Source: Dactylonectria macrodidyma (taxonomy: Eukaryota > Ascomycota > Sordariomycetes > Hypocreales > Nectriaceae). From it: a DNA stretch of 64,000 nucleotides. Below, one piece after another: positions 1 to 13,100 of this stretch. The translations under genes were made by a program, and so were the position numbers. Position 1 is the first letter of the stretch, and every line of letters begins with the position of its first letter. The notes under the pieces were generated by a model that was not told the origin of the DNA, searched no databases, and worked only from the letters and a program-made list of their open reading frames with translations. Where the stretch lies: positions 186,001 to 250,000 of the forward strand of contig JAGMUV010000015.1 of the NCBI GenBank assembly GCA_020744425.1. Reading direction: 5' to 3'.

Positions 1-1900
1 GACGGGAACCACCTTTTGTGCGACGGGGGCGGCGAAGGAGGTGACAGAAGGAACAGTCGACGGCCAAAGGAGTTGACGAGAACCTTTGGGGGGGAGGAGG
101 ACTGGGCCTTGTAGGTGAAGAGAGAAAGAGGAAAAGAGAAGGGGGGTGGGAGTGGGAAAAGAAGGTTGAGAGGCCCGGCGATGGAGGGAGGAGGCGTTAG
201 TAATTCCCGGGCAGGGCACCGCAGGCGCCGGTAGGGTCAGGCCTCAGGGCGCATTTAAAGGAGTGCTTTTGAAGGGTCCGGGTCCGTTGAATGTGTGTGG
301 ATATGCATGGGATCCTAAAAGGGCCCGGGGCTCCGGGGGGGCAGAGAAGACCGAGCCAAGGGTGGGATTTTTCAGTGGTGGTGAAGAATGAGTGAGGAGA
401 TGCATCGAGGTGGTGGACGAGACAAGGGTCACAATTTGACGCTTCCCGCGTATTCTCCACGCCGTCTTCTGTCACCTCTAGAAGTATCAGGGGGATGTTC
501 GATGAAGCATCTGCATTATCTAGAGTTTGCGTCGTTGCTCTTCATTCTCCTCGCCTTCTTAACGGATTGATCCTGCTTCCTCGCTCTTGACCGGGGCCGA
601 CCAGAGGTTAATACTGTCAACAATGGCGATGGGGGGGCGTGTGGTTGTCTTCAAGTGGATGCTCACGGTGGAGGCGCTTGGTGGGGAGTGCGGAATGGAT
701 GTTACCACACGCCTTGCCTCTTCCCCGGTAGTACCTACGTTACCCTCTCTTCCCGCAGCACTAACGAAGTCACTTTGCGATTCGAAGCAGCATCAACAAC
801 ACAGCAAGCAGATAGAAGTGTTGGCAGACGAGGCGCAACAGGGATGCGGCCGCTACTCTGGAACGCAACAGGGTTGGTCATCGCGAATGCTGGCAATACG
901 ATAGGGATGGGCCGGGACAAAGGGCCGAGCCATGACGGAGGCAATTGCAGCAATGAATTGTGACAAGCCGATGGGCCCGGGGGGCGTGCAGATTGGACGA
1001 ACTACGACTTCGCCGCTCTGACTCTGGGCCCTCTGAGATGACGACAAGCACCACTTGTTGCTGGGCTTCATTTCAATCGCTTTCGGCTTTTTTTTTTTTT
1101 CGCAGGCTATCTCCATCGCGGGACGAACCCACCTTTTCGAATTTCCCATCATGGTCTAGCGCGGCAATTTGGTTGGGCAAGAAGCACGGTTCACCTCAAA
1201 CCATGGAAGGGCCGGCCACCTACACCTCTTCACTTTCCACACCTCTGCCGCCATCATTCATCACAGCGTGTGTGTGGCACAGGTGCAGCAACAGCACCTA
1301 AATAATGCATCGCATGGCGCGTCCCATGGGCACCCCCGACGTCCATCATTACGGGTAACCCAGCCAGCAGGCCTGTTGCCCCGCCGGCTACGCTGAGCTC
1401 CGGGGCCTAGGAAAACAGGCCACTCTGCGGCACCCGAAAGAGCAGGCGTAATACCGAGTACGTACAGTAAGCTGGTAAGTGCTTAACCTTGCCAGAGGCC
1501 CTGGCCGCCGGGAGTGAAAGCGAGATCGTCATCTGCTGTAGAGGTGCCGACCCCTCGGGCACAAACTCAATCAAATCAACTCAATTCATCCAAACAATCA
1601 ATCACCCAGTCAATCAGTCGAAAATCAATCGCTTGATCGGTCTCCCTTCTATCCCCAGGTTTGTTCCCAGCCGCGCTTCCTCTACTAGTTTCTTTCGCAT
1701 CTTGCATCTCGCATCATCGCAAATTCATCGTCATAACACGCCGCTTTAACATCTTGGCACCACCCCCCATGCCTTGTCCACCCCACACCGCCGCATCCAT
1801 CACAACTCCACCACTCACTCTCTCTAGTGCTATGCCACCATCCAGAATGCTTCCACCACCATCTCCACGCCTGGTCAGCGTGTCAGTAGCTTTCAGGCGC

Positions 1901-1933
1901 TGGTGGATTGATGGTGGATTGATGGTGGATTGA
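1901..1933 (+). repeat. 11-bp tandem repeat, three copies
   Basis: The unit tggtggattga occurs three times without mismatch in a non-coding stretch. It looks like simple replication-slippage sequence. No function is suggested. Confidence 0.9.
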
Positions 1934-3569
1934 CAGCAGATCCGTAACAGCATCTGGCGTACAGGTGCGACCTGGTATGTACGGCAGACAGCGTACCACT
2001 TCAGCGGGAATTCTCCAATCCCCTGAGTTCTCTCGTACATCGTACGTTTTATCAACATGGCGTATTCGATGTATTAGGGCTGGCCGAAGAGCCCCGACTG
2101 CCAGGTGCCCTATGCTACATCATTGCTTCCCGCCAAGATCCGTCCCAACCCGTCAGGTTGCACCGCTCATTGGCCACAATTCGCCGTCTCGTTCTCGATC
2201 TCTCGACGCATGTTACTCAATAAAACAAATTCACCCCTTGAGGCGGTGTCTGATCATAAGCTGACTGTTTGACGGCCTGATGACTTGCTCCAGTCCTCAG
2301 ACGATCGTTACGCTCCCAGACCCCTCAACTCTGCTTTCTCACAATACGGATAATCCCTAAACCACTGTTCTATCAGACCAAGCACCAACGACCAGCTAGG
2401 CACAAACTGCTTCTGCACTGTAGTTTTGGTAGTATTCGATATCCGATCCTGGGTATCTTCCCTTCCTAAATACCCAATGTCTGGGCTTGTGTTCGCTTCA
2501 CCTAATCACATATCAAGTTCCCCCCTCCAAACTCCGTGTATTCGTATTCGGGAACCGTTCAAGCTTGACAGACCCCATTGCCAGACGACGGGAGACCTCC
2601 TTCATAGATGCGGACGTCGGGCCCTTGCATACTCGCCTTTGGTGTCAGCGCGACTGTTTCCAGTATTGATGGCTGAGCCATGAACATGCCGCGGTTATGT
2701 GTCCGCGTATCCGTATTGTCGGTCTCAGCTCTTGACCATGTGGAACGTGTGAAAATGAACAAGCCGTTTGGGCTTCGTAGTCGCGGCACTGACGCACGTC
2801 ACGTTGGCCCGGGTCCAGGCTTGACCACGCTTGATCCCTAATACCAGCTTTTCAAGAGGCCGAACATGGTCGTGGTCCCAACCGATCATCAGATAACTCA
2901 GATACAGAGGCTCAACTCAAGACAGGGCTTAAAGTGATGAACTCGACTCTGAACTCAAAGTGTCCAGGGGCGGCGCCGCACACTAGCTCTATCAATCGAA
3001 GAGGACAAGGGGTTATGCACTGGACTTCACAGCTACCAGACACCATCAACCAGACAAAAAGGCACGACTCCTGAACATTCGTCATAGCGATTGGCGCATC
3101 TATTATCAGGGTCGCGTGGCGTAACCAGTCACCACGCCAGGTGTGAACAGGGGGCGGGCCTTTACACAGATGAAGAGAAGAGAATCCATCACACCCACGA
3201 ACAAGCACCCCCCACTCGAACAAGCACCTTCCAACCAAGTCTAGTTCTAGGTTTTACCAACACTTGTGGTGGTGGGCTAATAAAGTTTAGCGCCCTTGCC
3301 GCCCAAGCTCAAGCTTGGCTCAGGTCAAGCTCAGCCACACTTCAGGGCTACCTAGGAGAGAATTATGCACAACGAAGGATTGGATGAAAGGCTGATCATA
3401 ATTAGATGGGTTACCTTCCCGCGTCTCTCAATCAAGCTCGCTCAGCAACATTAGCAAACAGAACTGCCACAGCCAGGAAGCAAACAAAGTACTTAGAGGT
3501 ACAGGTAGAATGCCCCGAAAGTTAAATCAACAGGAGAACAAAGGAGAAAGCGGAGCTAACAAAAATAAC

Positions 3570-3584
3570 AAAAAATGACAAAAA
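3570..3584 (-). terminator. RNA polymerase III T-run terminators
   Basis: On the minus strand the tRNA-Cys is followed within a few bases by a run of five T (3584-3580) and then six T (3575-3570). Runs of this kind are the standard stop signal for RNA polymerase III. Confidence 0.8.
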
Positions 3585-3587
3585 GTA

Positions 3588-3659
3588 AGCACCAAATGTG
3601 GATCGAACACATGACCTAGAGATCTGCAATCTCTCGCTCTACCACTGAGCTATTGATGC
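3588..3659 (-). tRNA. tRNA-Cys (GCA)
   Basis: Read on the minus strand this folds as a complete cloverleaf. A 7-bp acceptor stem pairs GCATCAA with TTGGTGC (one G-U). The D arm is GCTC/GAGC, the anticodon stem AGAGA/TCTCT encloses loop TTGCAGA with anticodon GCA, and the T arm ATGTG/CACAT encloses TTCGATC. The anticodon decodes UGC, so the tRNA is for cysteine. There is no intron. The discriminator base at 3588 is U and CCA is not encoded, as expected in eukaryotes. Runs of T follow immediately downstream. Confidence 0.95.
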
Positions 3660-6600
3660 TGCTGACATGACAGGGACGACATTACTTAGTACTATGTGCT
3701 GACTAGTTAATTGCCATTCTCTAAATCATGCTCCGCTCTCCTTCATGCTTCAAGATCCCGTGTAACACGAAATCGTCTGTCAAACCGCACTGGTGCTTCT
3801 GTCACTCTTCCAGCTGCTTTTCCCTTGTTCTCTTGGGCGGCATGAAATTTTCTTACTCTCACGTCTCCTCTCACGACTGATCGCCGCCGAGAGGAGAGTC
3901 AACAATAGGGGAGGTAGTCGGAGATAGGCTAACAATATCATACACTAGCGCAACATCAAACAATCGACCTAGGTTAGGCGTAACAAGACATAGAAACATA
4001 GCCTCGTTACATTCTTCCTTGGCGGCGCTGTCGTGCCTATGACTCGAAGAACACCAACTGGACACCCAAGGACGAATGCATCAATTAGGTAGATCCGTCG
4101 AAGCTTTCGCGGAAATAGGCCAGTCTCAAAAAGCAGCCAGGCAGGCGCACTACGTTCTCAACAATCCAGATTGGTCTTTCCCATAATACGATGGTTTGGT
4201 GCAGCCTTAATGCGGTCTTGGACTTGATTGAATCGCGGCATCGCACCTAGGCAGTGTGTTTCGGGGATTCGGTGTCTTCTTACCTGAATGGGAAAACACC
4301 ATTGGTTGGTCGCGAAGTATGGGAAGTACTTAACCTCTGGGTGCCTTATCAAATAAGTTGTAGGAGATATTGCGGTGCAAATTATGCAAGGGCATAAGTT
4401 ATGTAAGCTCAGCCACAGTGCTAAACTCGGGCGTTGCTCTGTCATATCGCGGGCTAAAAGCAGCGAGGCTCTGGGACGCATCCAGCTTAGATGGAGCTTG
4501 GTAAAACCTGTCTCACACTGCTCGGCTCCCATCGTATTCGGTCAGGTACATAGTCATGCTCTGCATTCTAACCCCCCGCCTGGAATCATGGCTGTAGAAC
4601 TCGGGATGTAGATCAAAACAGTGCCGTAGGTTTACGGATCACGGCCGACGAGAGTTGCGACAACCCCAGCACGACAGAGCTGAATTACGGAGTCCAACAA
4701 GTCACACGCTGCAGTGCCGCTGCGTTCGATGTTTTAATTATCTTCGGCCCCTTCGGAACGTCATACAGCAAACCTATTGGCCAATTCCCTTCCTTGGAAC
4801 CAATTGACGTTGACCGCTCTTCAGCTTACTAATAAGCTTGTCCATACTATGTTTGAGCAAATGCAAGCGACCCAGGGTGTTTGTGTTCGCATCGGATACG
4901 AATACGACCCCGGGGTCATTGTTGGGGCTGTCGCCGAAGAAACGGTTCTGCCGCCACGAAGTCGAACCTGCAGCGATTGGGCGCTGATGGACCTTTTTTT
5001 TCCGAATTCGAGTGTGCATTGTTAGCACTCCATAGCGTGCGTCGAGAGCTGAGGACGGGGGTGTGCACAGCAAAGAAATGTGCTCTCGTGCCCCTTGGGT
5101 AGTATGTTGGTACTGCCCTGCCATCAATGCTGTCCGCAACAATCGACACGCAGGTATACCCTGAACGGCATTTCGCGGTCTGTCCGCTCCCCGGAGTTAA
5201 GAATGATGGTTGTGGCAAAGGCTGAAGGAAGCAATCGCGAGAATGGTCACTGCCCTTATCTGCTTACTGGTAATTCTCTTCCCCTCCCATTCTAACAGTC
5301 TTGGCAACCGCGTGGGGCAAGCGTCAGCGTGAGCGCTAGGAATTGGCTGGTTAACCTTATTGAGAGGCGGCCTGTGACTTGCTAACAGCCCTGTTGGTGT
5401 TAAGCAGTAGATGCTCTGTGGCAAATGGTTCAGCTGAAGTGTCAACTTGGGTCTTTCGAAGAACATGGTACTACCCTATACCTCCACATGGCTAACCTCC
5501 GCTAACGCTTGTTATGTCTGGAATAAGTAAGTCGAAGTTATCGTTCCGAAGTCCTATGGTTCTGATGTCATTTCTAGTTGTTGGTTCTTTTATCTTCGGC
5601 GTGATAGCCTATAGAGTAGCGAACGCAACCACTGTGGTGTCTCCTGGATCGCCCAAGTGAACACTGGTCTTTAGACAGTAGCGGCAGCACTTGTGGTCGA
5701 GTATCACGACGATACTCATGCTGTACCTCGAACAAGAAGAGACGATACCGGGAAACACCCAAGAAGGCCACAGTACAGATTTCTCATCCAAAATGCAACA
5801 GTGCTGCGCTTACGCAGTGACACCGGCGAGGTCCCGGAGCACCATGGCCCCTGGGCCGGTATTGTGGGCCCTGAATTCTCAAGCATCGCCGTGCCGTGCA
5901 GCTCCGAACCGCCGTGGCCCGTGCCGATGCGCTTGAGAACCATCAGTCAGTACCTTATGTTTATAAATATGGGGGGGTTTACCTTAGCCTTTAATGTCGA
6001 TACGGCGCTCGAGATGAGTGGGCGATGCTGATTTCGGGAAACACTTGAGGATGTGACGTGTTTGGGGGTGATGCCCATCCTCAACGAGATTGACTGTTAA
6101 GAGGTGGGATCTAGACACGTACAAATATGTCGTCCTTTCCAGGTTCCAAGGTTTGATCTTCCGAGAGCGGGACGATCATATGGTTGCCAAGACGATGTGC
6201 GATCATGCTTAGCTGCAGAGCACAGTTGACGCATCTCAAGAACTCCCGCCTGCTTGAATCTACACGAGCGATGATGACATGGCTCCCCAAGTATCTCACT
6301 CCGGGTTGCACAAAGGCCAGCACCAAATCCCACGCCCACGTCATAGAATACTAGAGACTCGGCCATCTTCCTTGCGGCAGGCAGTACCTCTGCGTTTCCA
6401 GTCGTTTCAAAAACCTGGCCGTTGTCAAAAGGATTGCGTCATGGGTGCCCTCACAAGGCCCCCCACGATGCGCGGTTACCCTATAGCGGACAGCTCCGAA
6501 GAGTGGGGAGGGGCCTCAAAGACAACCTAAAGAGGCAACTGGAGTGATAGGGACGGGCTGATTGGTATGGGATGGGGATGGGCAGTGTAAGCGTCGAGTG

Positions 6601-6888
6601 GATGCGCAACGTAACCGGACGGGTTCTACGAGCGTGATAGAGTTGTAGCTTAGGTCTATGGCGCGTGTTACGCCTTTCCTGCCCGATGGGTCATGACTGA
6701 TGGCAGCCCAGATGGTGGTGGCAGAGGTGGATATAACTGGAACCCGTCCGCAGTTGGGAATCGCGGGAGTTTCATCATCATCCCCCCCAAATCTACCATT
6801 TGCAACCACGCGTCTCCCCGCATCATCATCACTGTCAGCTACAACACCAAGAACCTTCATCAAAAGACTATCAAGAAACCCAGCCATC
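3660..6888. other. gene-poor stretch
   Basis: About 3.2 kb with only short overlapping open frames on both strands and no recognisable protein motif. The last 150 bases or so, before the ATG at 6889, are the probable leader and promoter of the inhibitor gene. Nothing else is supported. Confidence 0.6.
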
Positions 6889-7347
6889 ATGCCTACCTAC
6901 ATTGTAAGCACATTCTAAACTCGACTTTCAGTACAACCAAGCCAGCAGCAGAAGCCGCGGTTGCTGACAGCTTTCTACCCCTCACAGGTTTCTTGCAAGG
7001 ACGACGCTACGCCGGAGCAGATCCAGTCGTAAGGCCCCTTCCCGGTTCCTCGAACGCAAGGACAAGAGAGAGATGGCGAATGACAAAAGAGAGGAAAAGC
7101 AACTGACACGGAGTGATAGTGCCAAGGACCATGCTGTTGAGCAGGGCGGCAAGATCGAGCACGAGTACAGCCTGATCAAGGGCTTCTCGTAGGTTGACCC
7201 CCTTCCTACTTCACAAGTGTCGCTCCCTCACTAACATGCCGCGCTTGCGATCACAGAGTCTCATTCCCCCAGGACTCCATCACAACCTTGGAATCACACG
7301 AGCACGTCAAGGCTGTCGAGGCCGACCAGCCGGTTCATACCCAGTAG
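6889..7347 (+). CDS. cytosolic proteinase B inhibitor-like protein (inhibitor I9 family)
   Basis: A 71-residue protein from four exons: 6889-6903, 6988-7028, 7120-7188 and 7257-7347. The protein starts MPTYIVSCKDDATPEQIQSA, has the central IEHEYSLIKGFSV segment and ends in VEADQPVHTQ. Length, fold-defining pattern and acidic-basic C-terminus match yeast Pbi2 and the propeptide-like I9 inhibitors of subtilisin-type proteases. In yeast Pbi2 inhibits vacuolar proteinase B in the cytosol and takes part in vacuole fusion; the same role here is inferred. The gene is more intron than exon at its 5' end, and the first coding exon holds only five codons, so it is easy to miss. Each splice junction keeps the frame. 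Confidence 0.88.
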
Positions 7348-7966
7348 ATTGTGAACAAGAGGAGTAGGATGCCGCATTCAAGCTGGCCAGAGGAGGAACG
7401 GTGGCTATGCATAGATTCCGAAGAGTTCAAGCTGCCCGTTTGCCTCTATCGCATCTTATCTATAGAAAGAGGCTATATTGATTTACATTTGTCTCCCAGT
7501 CTCCTGTTTCGCATTCATTATTCCCTCGGCATCGCGCATCCATCTCCCACTTTGACGCCAACCGGGCCGGTGACGTAGAGCCTATGATAGCCTACGGTAG
7601 GCAACCCCTCTATTCCCCCTCTATCTCCCCCTCTCCGCAGGGCCAAACCCCCTTGTAAACACGTCAATAGGCCCTGTAAACTCGCTTCCGGGGCTTATCA
7701 CGTTAGCGCGCTTTCAGGCGGCTTCTCGCGGGGCAAAATCATGACGGCCTGGGTGAGAGCGCTCCTTCCCGGGCCGTGGTCCAAGCTCCGCTGGCGCCGG
7801 GGGAGGAGCGACGGACGGGGCGAGTCATCCATCCTTCCACCCGGGTATCACAAGGGCTCCCGTCTCAGCCTCTGCGGTTTCGAAACTTGGACGAAGCAAC
7901 TGCTTGAGCCCTTCAATACAACAAAACTTCCTTCTGTAGGCAGAATGCTCAAATGACGCAGCGGCA
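7348..7966. other. intergenic region between two plus-strand genes
   Basis: This holds the 3' end of the inhibitor gene and the promoter and leader of the mitochondrial kinase gene. No further gene is supported. Confidence 0.6.
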
Positions 7967-9527
7967 ATGAATGGCTCATCTGCCAGGTCAATGAGGCGCT
8001 GCCTGCCTCGCAGCAATCAGAGTCCTGGGACATCAGCTGTTGCCACTCTCCCTCTTGCTCGTCTTATGATCCTTTCCCGGGTTCAACCACAGTCCTGCCA
8101 ATACCACAGCTCATGGCACACCATACGGCGGTCGCAATGGGTCTCAAACGCCACGCTCAGATCCACTGGCTGCTCTCAGCGTCGTTATTTGCATAATAAT
8201 AAGGTGTCGGACGCCGAGATCGCGGCCCTCGCCCGACAGCATCAACACCCACTCAGCCTGGCTGATCTTGTCAGGTATGTCTCTGTTGACGACGGCCTCA
8301 ATTTCCTACAATGAGAAAACATGACGATACTGATTGCTCGAAAGACATGGCCGGCCACCGCTCTCGTCCGAATCCCTTCTCTCGTCGGCCAACTTCGCTC
8401 TCTCGCTTCTCCCCGTACGCCTCGCCCACCGCATCCAGGCCCTGCGCAACCTGCCATACATTGTGGTGACGAACCCCAACATCTCGCGCATCTACAACAA
8501 CTACATCCACTCTCTGTCGATCCTGCTGCCCTACTTGCATGCCTCGCGCGACGGCTGTCCCATCGCATCCCTCGACGACGAGGTGCGCTTCACAAACGTC
8601 CTCGCTGAGCTCGTCCAGACGCACACCGACACCATTCCCATCCTCGCAAAGGGCTTCCTCGAGTGCCGCCGCTACATCTCGCCCCAAGAGGTCACCCGAT
8701 TTCTCGATCAGCACCTGCGCGCCCGCATTGGTACGCGTCTCATCGCCGAGCAGCACATCGCTCTGCACTTCAGCAGCCAGCCTCACTTTGACCCCCCCGC
8801 GAGTCCCACGCCGTGTCCGGAGCATCCCTCGTACATTGGCGTCATCGACACCGTACTCAAGCCAGCCCACATCATTGAATCGTGTGGTGGCTTTGTGGCC
8901 GACATTTGCGAGTTACGCTACGGCGTCCGGCCCCAACTGCAAATCGACGGCGAGCCTGACACCACCTTTGCCTTTGTGCCCATGCACCTTGAGTATATCG
9001 TCACCGAGCTGCTCAAGAACGCCTTCCGCGCCACCGTCGAGAACAAGACCCGCGAGCCCGTTATCGTCACTATCGCCCCGGAGCCTCCCCTCCGTCTCCA
9101 ATCTTCTTCTACGACCGACGGCCCACCCCCGGCCGTGGCCCGGCCTTCCGAAGACGAGACCCGCGGTGCCTTCCGTAACGGCGCCATCGCCCCGCTTGAC
9201 GACAATGCCCCCGGTGTTACCATCCGGGTCCGTGACCGCGGTGGCGGCATCCCCCCGGACGTCTCTCCCAATATCTGGTCCTACTCTTTCACCACCTTCT
9301 CCGACAACCCTGACGACTTCCCCGGCGCAGGTAGCGGCAGCGATGGCCTTGCCGCCATCTCCTCCGCCAGCACCGGCGGCAGCTCCATTGCTGGCCTAGG
9401 TTACGGCCTGCCCCTCAGCCGGGCCTACGCCGAGTACTTTGGCGGCGGTATTGCTGTCCAGAGCCTCTACGGCTGGGGCACCGACGTGTATCTTCGCCTC
9501 AAGGGCGTTGGCATGATTGATAAGTAG
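7967..9527 (+). CDS. mitochondrial PDK/BCKDK-family protein kinase
   Basis: Two exons (7967-8274 and 8345-9527) give 496 residues. These kinases sit in the mitochondrial matrix and switch off pyruvate or branched-chain 2-oxoacid dehydrogenase by phosphorylating E1. The Arg-rich N-terminus before YLHNNK suits a mitochondrial presequence. The helical domain contains LAHRIQALRNLPYIV. The GHKL ATPase signature is complete: N-box ELLKNAFRATVEN near residue 324, G1 box RDRGGGIPP near 400, WSYSFTTF, and GLGYGLPLSRAYAEYFGG near 452. The ending GTDVYLRLK resembles BCKDK more than PDK, but I cannot separate Pkp1-, Pkp2- and BCKDK-type enzymes by eye. The start is uncertain: later in-frame ATGs at 7991 and 8066 would also leave a presequence. 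The intron (GTATGT...AAAG) is needed to keep frame. Confidence 0.9.
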
Positions 9528-10179
9528 GACTTATTCCAAGACCCTTTCGTCCTCTTCCCAATAGATTCAACTTGAAGGTGCGAGGGACGAGGGAGTAGAT
9601 TAAAACACAGCCGCATGCAATTGAATTGTTCCACAACAGACGAGGGACGAGTGGAATCGAGAGGGAATGAATATAAAATGAGTGAAAACTTTTCTAGTCG
9701 GAAGATAGAGAATACGTCGTCGAGACTATCTATGACTTGCCTGGCATTGCCAATATCCCAGCCATTGTTGGTCCACTGTTGCAAAATGAATGGAAGCAAA
9801 GCGATTAAACAGACATATTATAATATAAACGAAATATCCTCTCTGATCAGGCCAAGCGATGCAGCGTAACCCTAGCCAACCCAGCCCAGTCCAGCCCGGT
9901 GCCATTAGAACACTTTGATCTCTTCAGTAAATTGTTTGAAATGATAATCCAATGAACGACTCCCTCTCCCGAACACAAACGCCGCCCACCACAAAATCTC
10001 TAGCTTTCATTTTGGACACCCAGAGCCCACCGTCTCTTCTCTCGCAGGCCGCTTTTACCGCCGGTTGCTTCACGCAGTATCAGATGCCCATGTGTAAGGG
10101 TGATTGTGCATGAAGCCCCTCAAAAAAGGTATGTACGAACATCAGAAGAAATTATGTTTCCATCTCACTGGCTGACGCA
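9528..10179. other. intergenic region between convergent genes
   Basis: Contains the 3' untranslated regions of the kinase (plus strand) and of the class VII chitin synthase (minus strand). It is locally AT-rich around 9800-9850. No gene is supported. Confidence 0.6.
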
Positions 10180-13100
10180 TTACATATTCTCCAATTCGTG
10201 ATCAATCTGGCGATCCATAAAGGTACGACGCTCACCAACCAGCTCCGTCTGAAGGCGTTGTTCCACCAGGGCGCGGACCTGTTTCTTTGTGACGGTGTCG
10301 AGATCAACCTCGGCCAAGACGGAGCGGATCGAGTCAACAATGGACATGTCGTTAGGTCCTCCCTGAGCTTGCTGGAAATCAAAGGATGTTGTCGAACGCA
10401 TAGGGTCAGGGGACCGGGCGCCGTTGAAGCCCAACGCAGTTCCTGACCGACTGGCGCCACCCATCGCAGGAGATAGGTTCGCCTGGCCGCGAAGGTTGTT
10501 CATGCTGGGTCGCTGGCCAGGGAAGTCATTGTAGGGAGACTGGCTGCGGTTGATGTCGTGGATGCCGGTGCCCATGGACATCATCGATTGGCGGTGCGCC
10601 ATGGGACCATCATGATAAGCACCCATTGCAGACCCGCCGCGAGCGCCACCTAGCCCTGAAGGGGAGTGAGGAGGCATGTAGGTGCCACGGCCAGGCATGC
10701 CGGTCAGGACAGATCCCTGAGGTCCAGCTGAGTAGACCGACTTGATCTCGTCCATTTCGTACTGGTCACCGAAGGAGTAGTCGTTCTTCTCCTGGTATCC
10801 ACCGCGGCGACCGGGCAGGTTGTTGGATTGAGCATAGTCATCCCAGCGCTGGAGCGGAATGGAGCGGGGATCGAACTCTTCTTCTGTGACAGCCACGATT
10901 TTCTTGTCACCCTTCTCACCAATGACAATACGGGTGTTACCCCATGAGAAGTTGTCCTGGTTCCAGAAGGAGTACACAGGTAGAACGAAGGAGTAGATCG
11001 GGTAGGCGAGGAGATAGATGATCATCCATCCGATGTGTTGCCACTGCCTCTTGAGGATGAAGATGATTGCCTGAAGACCATAGACTGCCGCCAGCATGAC
11101 AATGGAAAACATGGGGAACTGGCCTGAGTTTGTCGCAACTCGGTAGATCAGATAAGCCAGGTAGGCGCAGGTTGCCGGTAGAATGATGGTACCGCAAAGA
11201 TCAATCAAGACAACAAAGCGCATGCTGAAGCAACAGAAGCCACACATCTCCTTGAGACGCATCAGTTCGACGAGGTTGTGAATGGTCGAGTTGATCCATC
11301 GACGACGCTGGGATAGCAAAACGCTCCAAGACTCGGGCGCTGCAGTCTTGCACAGAGCATCAGGAATGAACTTGTATGACATGGATGGGAAGTGCTTGGT
11401 CATGAGGGTGGTCAGGTAACGATCCTCACCAAGAGCAAGCAGGTTCTTCTTGTGCAGTGTATCCACGTCACAAACGGCGTACTCCTTGATGACAGCATCG
11501 GAAATGATGAGGGGTTTTCCCTTGTCTGCGGTCCTGAGTCGGTACATGGTGAAGCTGTGTCATAGTTAGTCTCGTTGCGTGTGTTCAAAAGTCCTTGTTG
11601 ATACATACCATCCGGGCAAACACGTGACACTACCGAAGAGGGACTCGAAAGCCTTGGCCAAGTTGTGAGAGATGAAATATTCGTAAACCTGGATCATAGT
11701 CCACCATGTCTTCTCGTCATTCTCTAGCGTCGTCTCGCCACAAATACCAGCGATCTTAGCATTGTGAGTGCAGGCGGCAACTAGTCGATTCAAAGAGTCT
11801 TCGTAAACGCAGGTATCGGCATCAACCATGAGGAGATATTCGTAGAGCTCTGGGTCCACGCCAATGATGTTGTTGATTTGATGGAACATCTCCAGCTCAA
11901 GGGGGCTCATGGGGGAACGGTGGTGGACGCGATTGAGGAAGCTCATGAGGAGAATCTGAGAGTCACGCTTTCCGCGGTTGCCAGGCTTAGACTTGGATTG
12001 CTCAGACTCTTTGCCAACTTTGACGACGACCATGTACGGGACAACGTTGCCCTCAAACTCATACAGACCAGAGTAGACCTTTCCGTAGTTCAGCTGTTCG
12101 ATGCCCTCACCCACAGACTTGAATGGTAGAGCGGGTGGGTCAACCTTCGGATCAACCCCGAGGATGTCGAGAACAATCTTAGGTGTTGGGCGATCGTTGC
12201 CTTGACCGACAATGACACCATCGCAGATGACACAGATCAGCTTGCGCTTATTGTCGTACTGGAGCGCGGTCAAGGAGTCGAGGGCTTTCCGGAGGGACTC
12301 CTCGCCTTCGGTGTAGGCAGGGACTTGGCAAATAACAAACTTGTCCTGAGGAGCGGGACGGCGTTTGGAGCCAAACTGAAGAGCAGCCAAGAACTTGATG
12401 ACAATGACGGAACAAAGGATGATGGTAAAGGCGAGGAGGATATAGTTGTTGACCTGGCATTTGGCGCTGTCTCGGAAATCGGTGATGCCCATGTAACTGG
12501 TCCGCTGAATGCAATACCAACTGTTCAGGATATTGGCGTGCCTGGTCTTGTTGCCTGTCGAATCTTCGATGAGAGTGTCGAGGGCTTCTTTGATATTCTC
12601 TCCAGGATTGTTATACCAAAGATCCGATACGTCACTGTTGAGGAAGGAGTACTGGCTGATGCTGTCCATCAGGTCCAAGGTATAGAAGTAGTCCGTAAGG
12701 TCGTAGATCTGATTGCCATACCTGGCCCAGTAACGCTGATCATTCTGGCCCTGGTTTTTGACATCAGACGTCTTGTACACAAGATCTCCGTGGTAGTATT
12801 CCTTGATTTTAGGCTCGAAGGTGGTCCAGTACCAATCGTCGTCATAGAGGGCGCTGGTTCGGTCGGTCGCAAAGTAACCGGAAGTGTGAACGGCGATGGT
12901 GTATTCGGGAGTGCTGTTGGCAGTCAGACGTGTCGTCTCCTTGATACCCAAGCCTTTGCATGCCATGTGCAATGGTGGGACAAAGTATTCGTTCATCACA
13001 AGCCCGGCCAGAGGTTGCATGTTGTCGGTGGTGGTCTCGGTGTCTGTGTCACTATGCTGACGCTTCCAGAAGTCCGAGATGTCGTATATCTTGCCGTGGA

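Larger units (their letters stand above)
1..3587. other. gene-poor stretch
   Basis: No convincing coding region was seen on either strand. Open frames are short, often lack ATG and do not join through plausible introns. The first 180 bases are strongly G/A-rich on the plus strand and contain no CAT, so the minus strand reads as a pyrimidine-rich leader without ATG; this could be the 5' untranslated region of a minus-strand gene starting left of the window. A T13 run lies at 1088-1100. Confidence 0.6.

Noticed and set aside
1661..1933. Pro/Ser-rich frame after a TCAATCAA-rich tract
   Set aside because: The composition follows CT-rich DNA and an 11-bp tandem repeat at its end; no family signal or splice continuation.
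8539..9399. 286-codon Ser/Pro-rich plus-strand frame
   Set aside because: Out-of-frame shadow of the PDK/BCKDK kinase, which has all ATPase boxes in the other frame.
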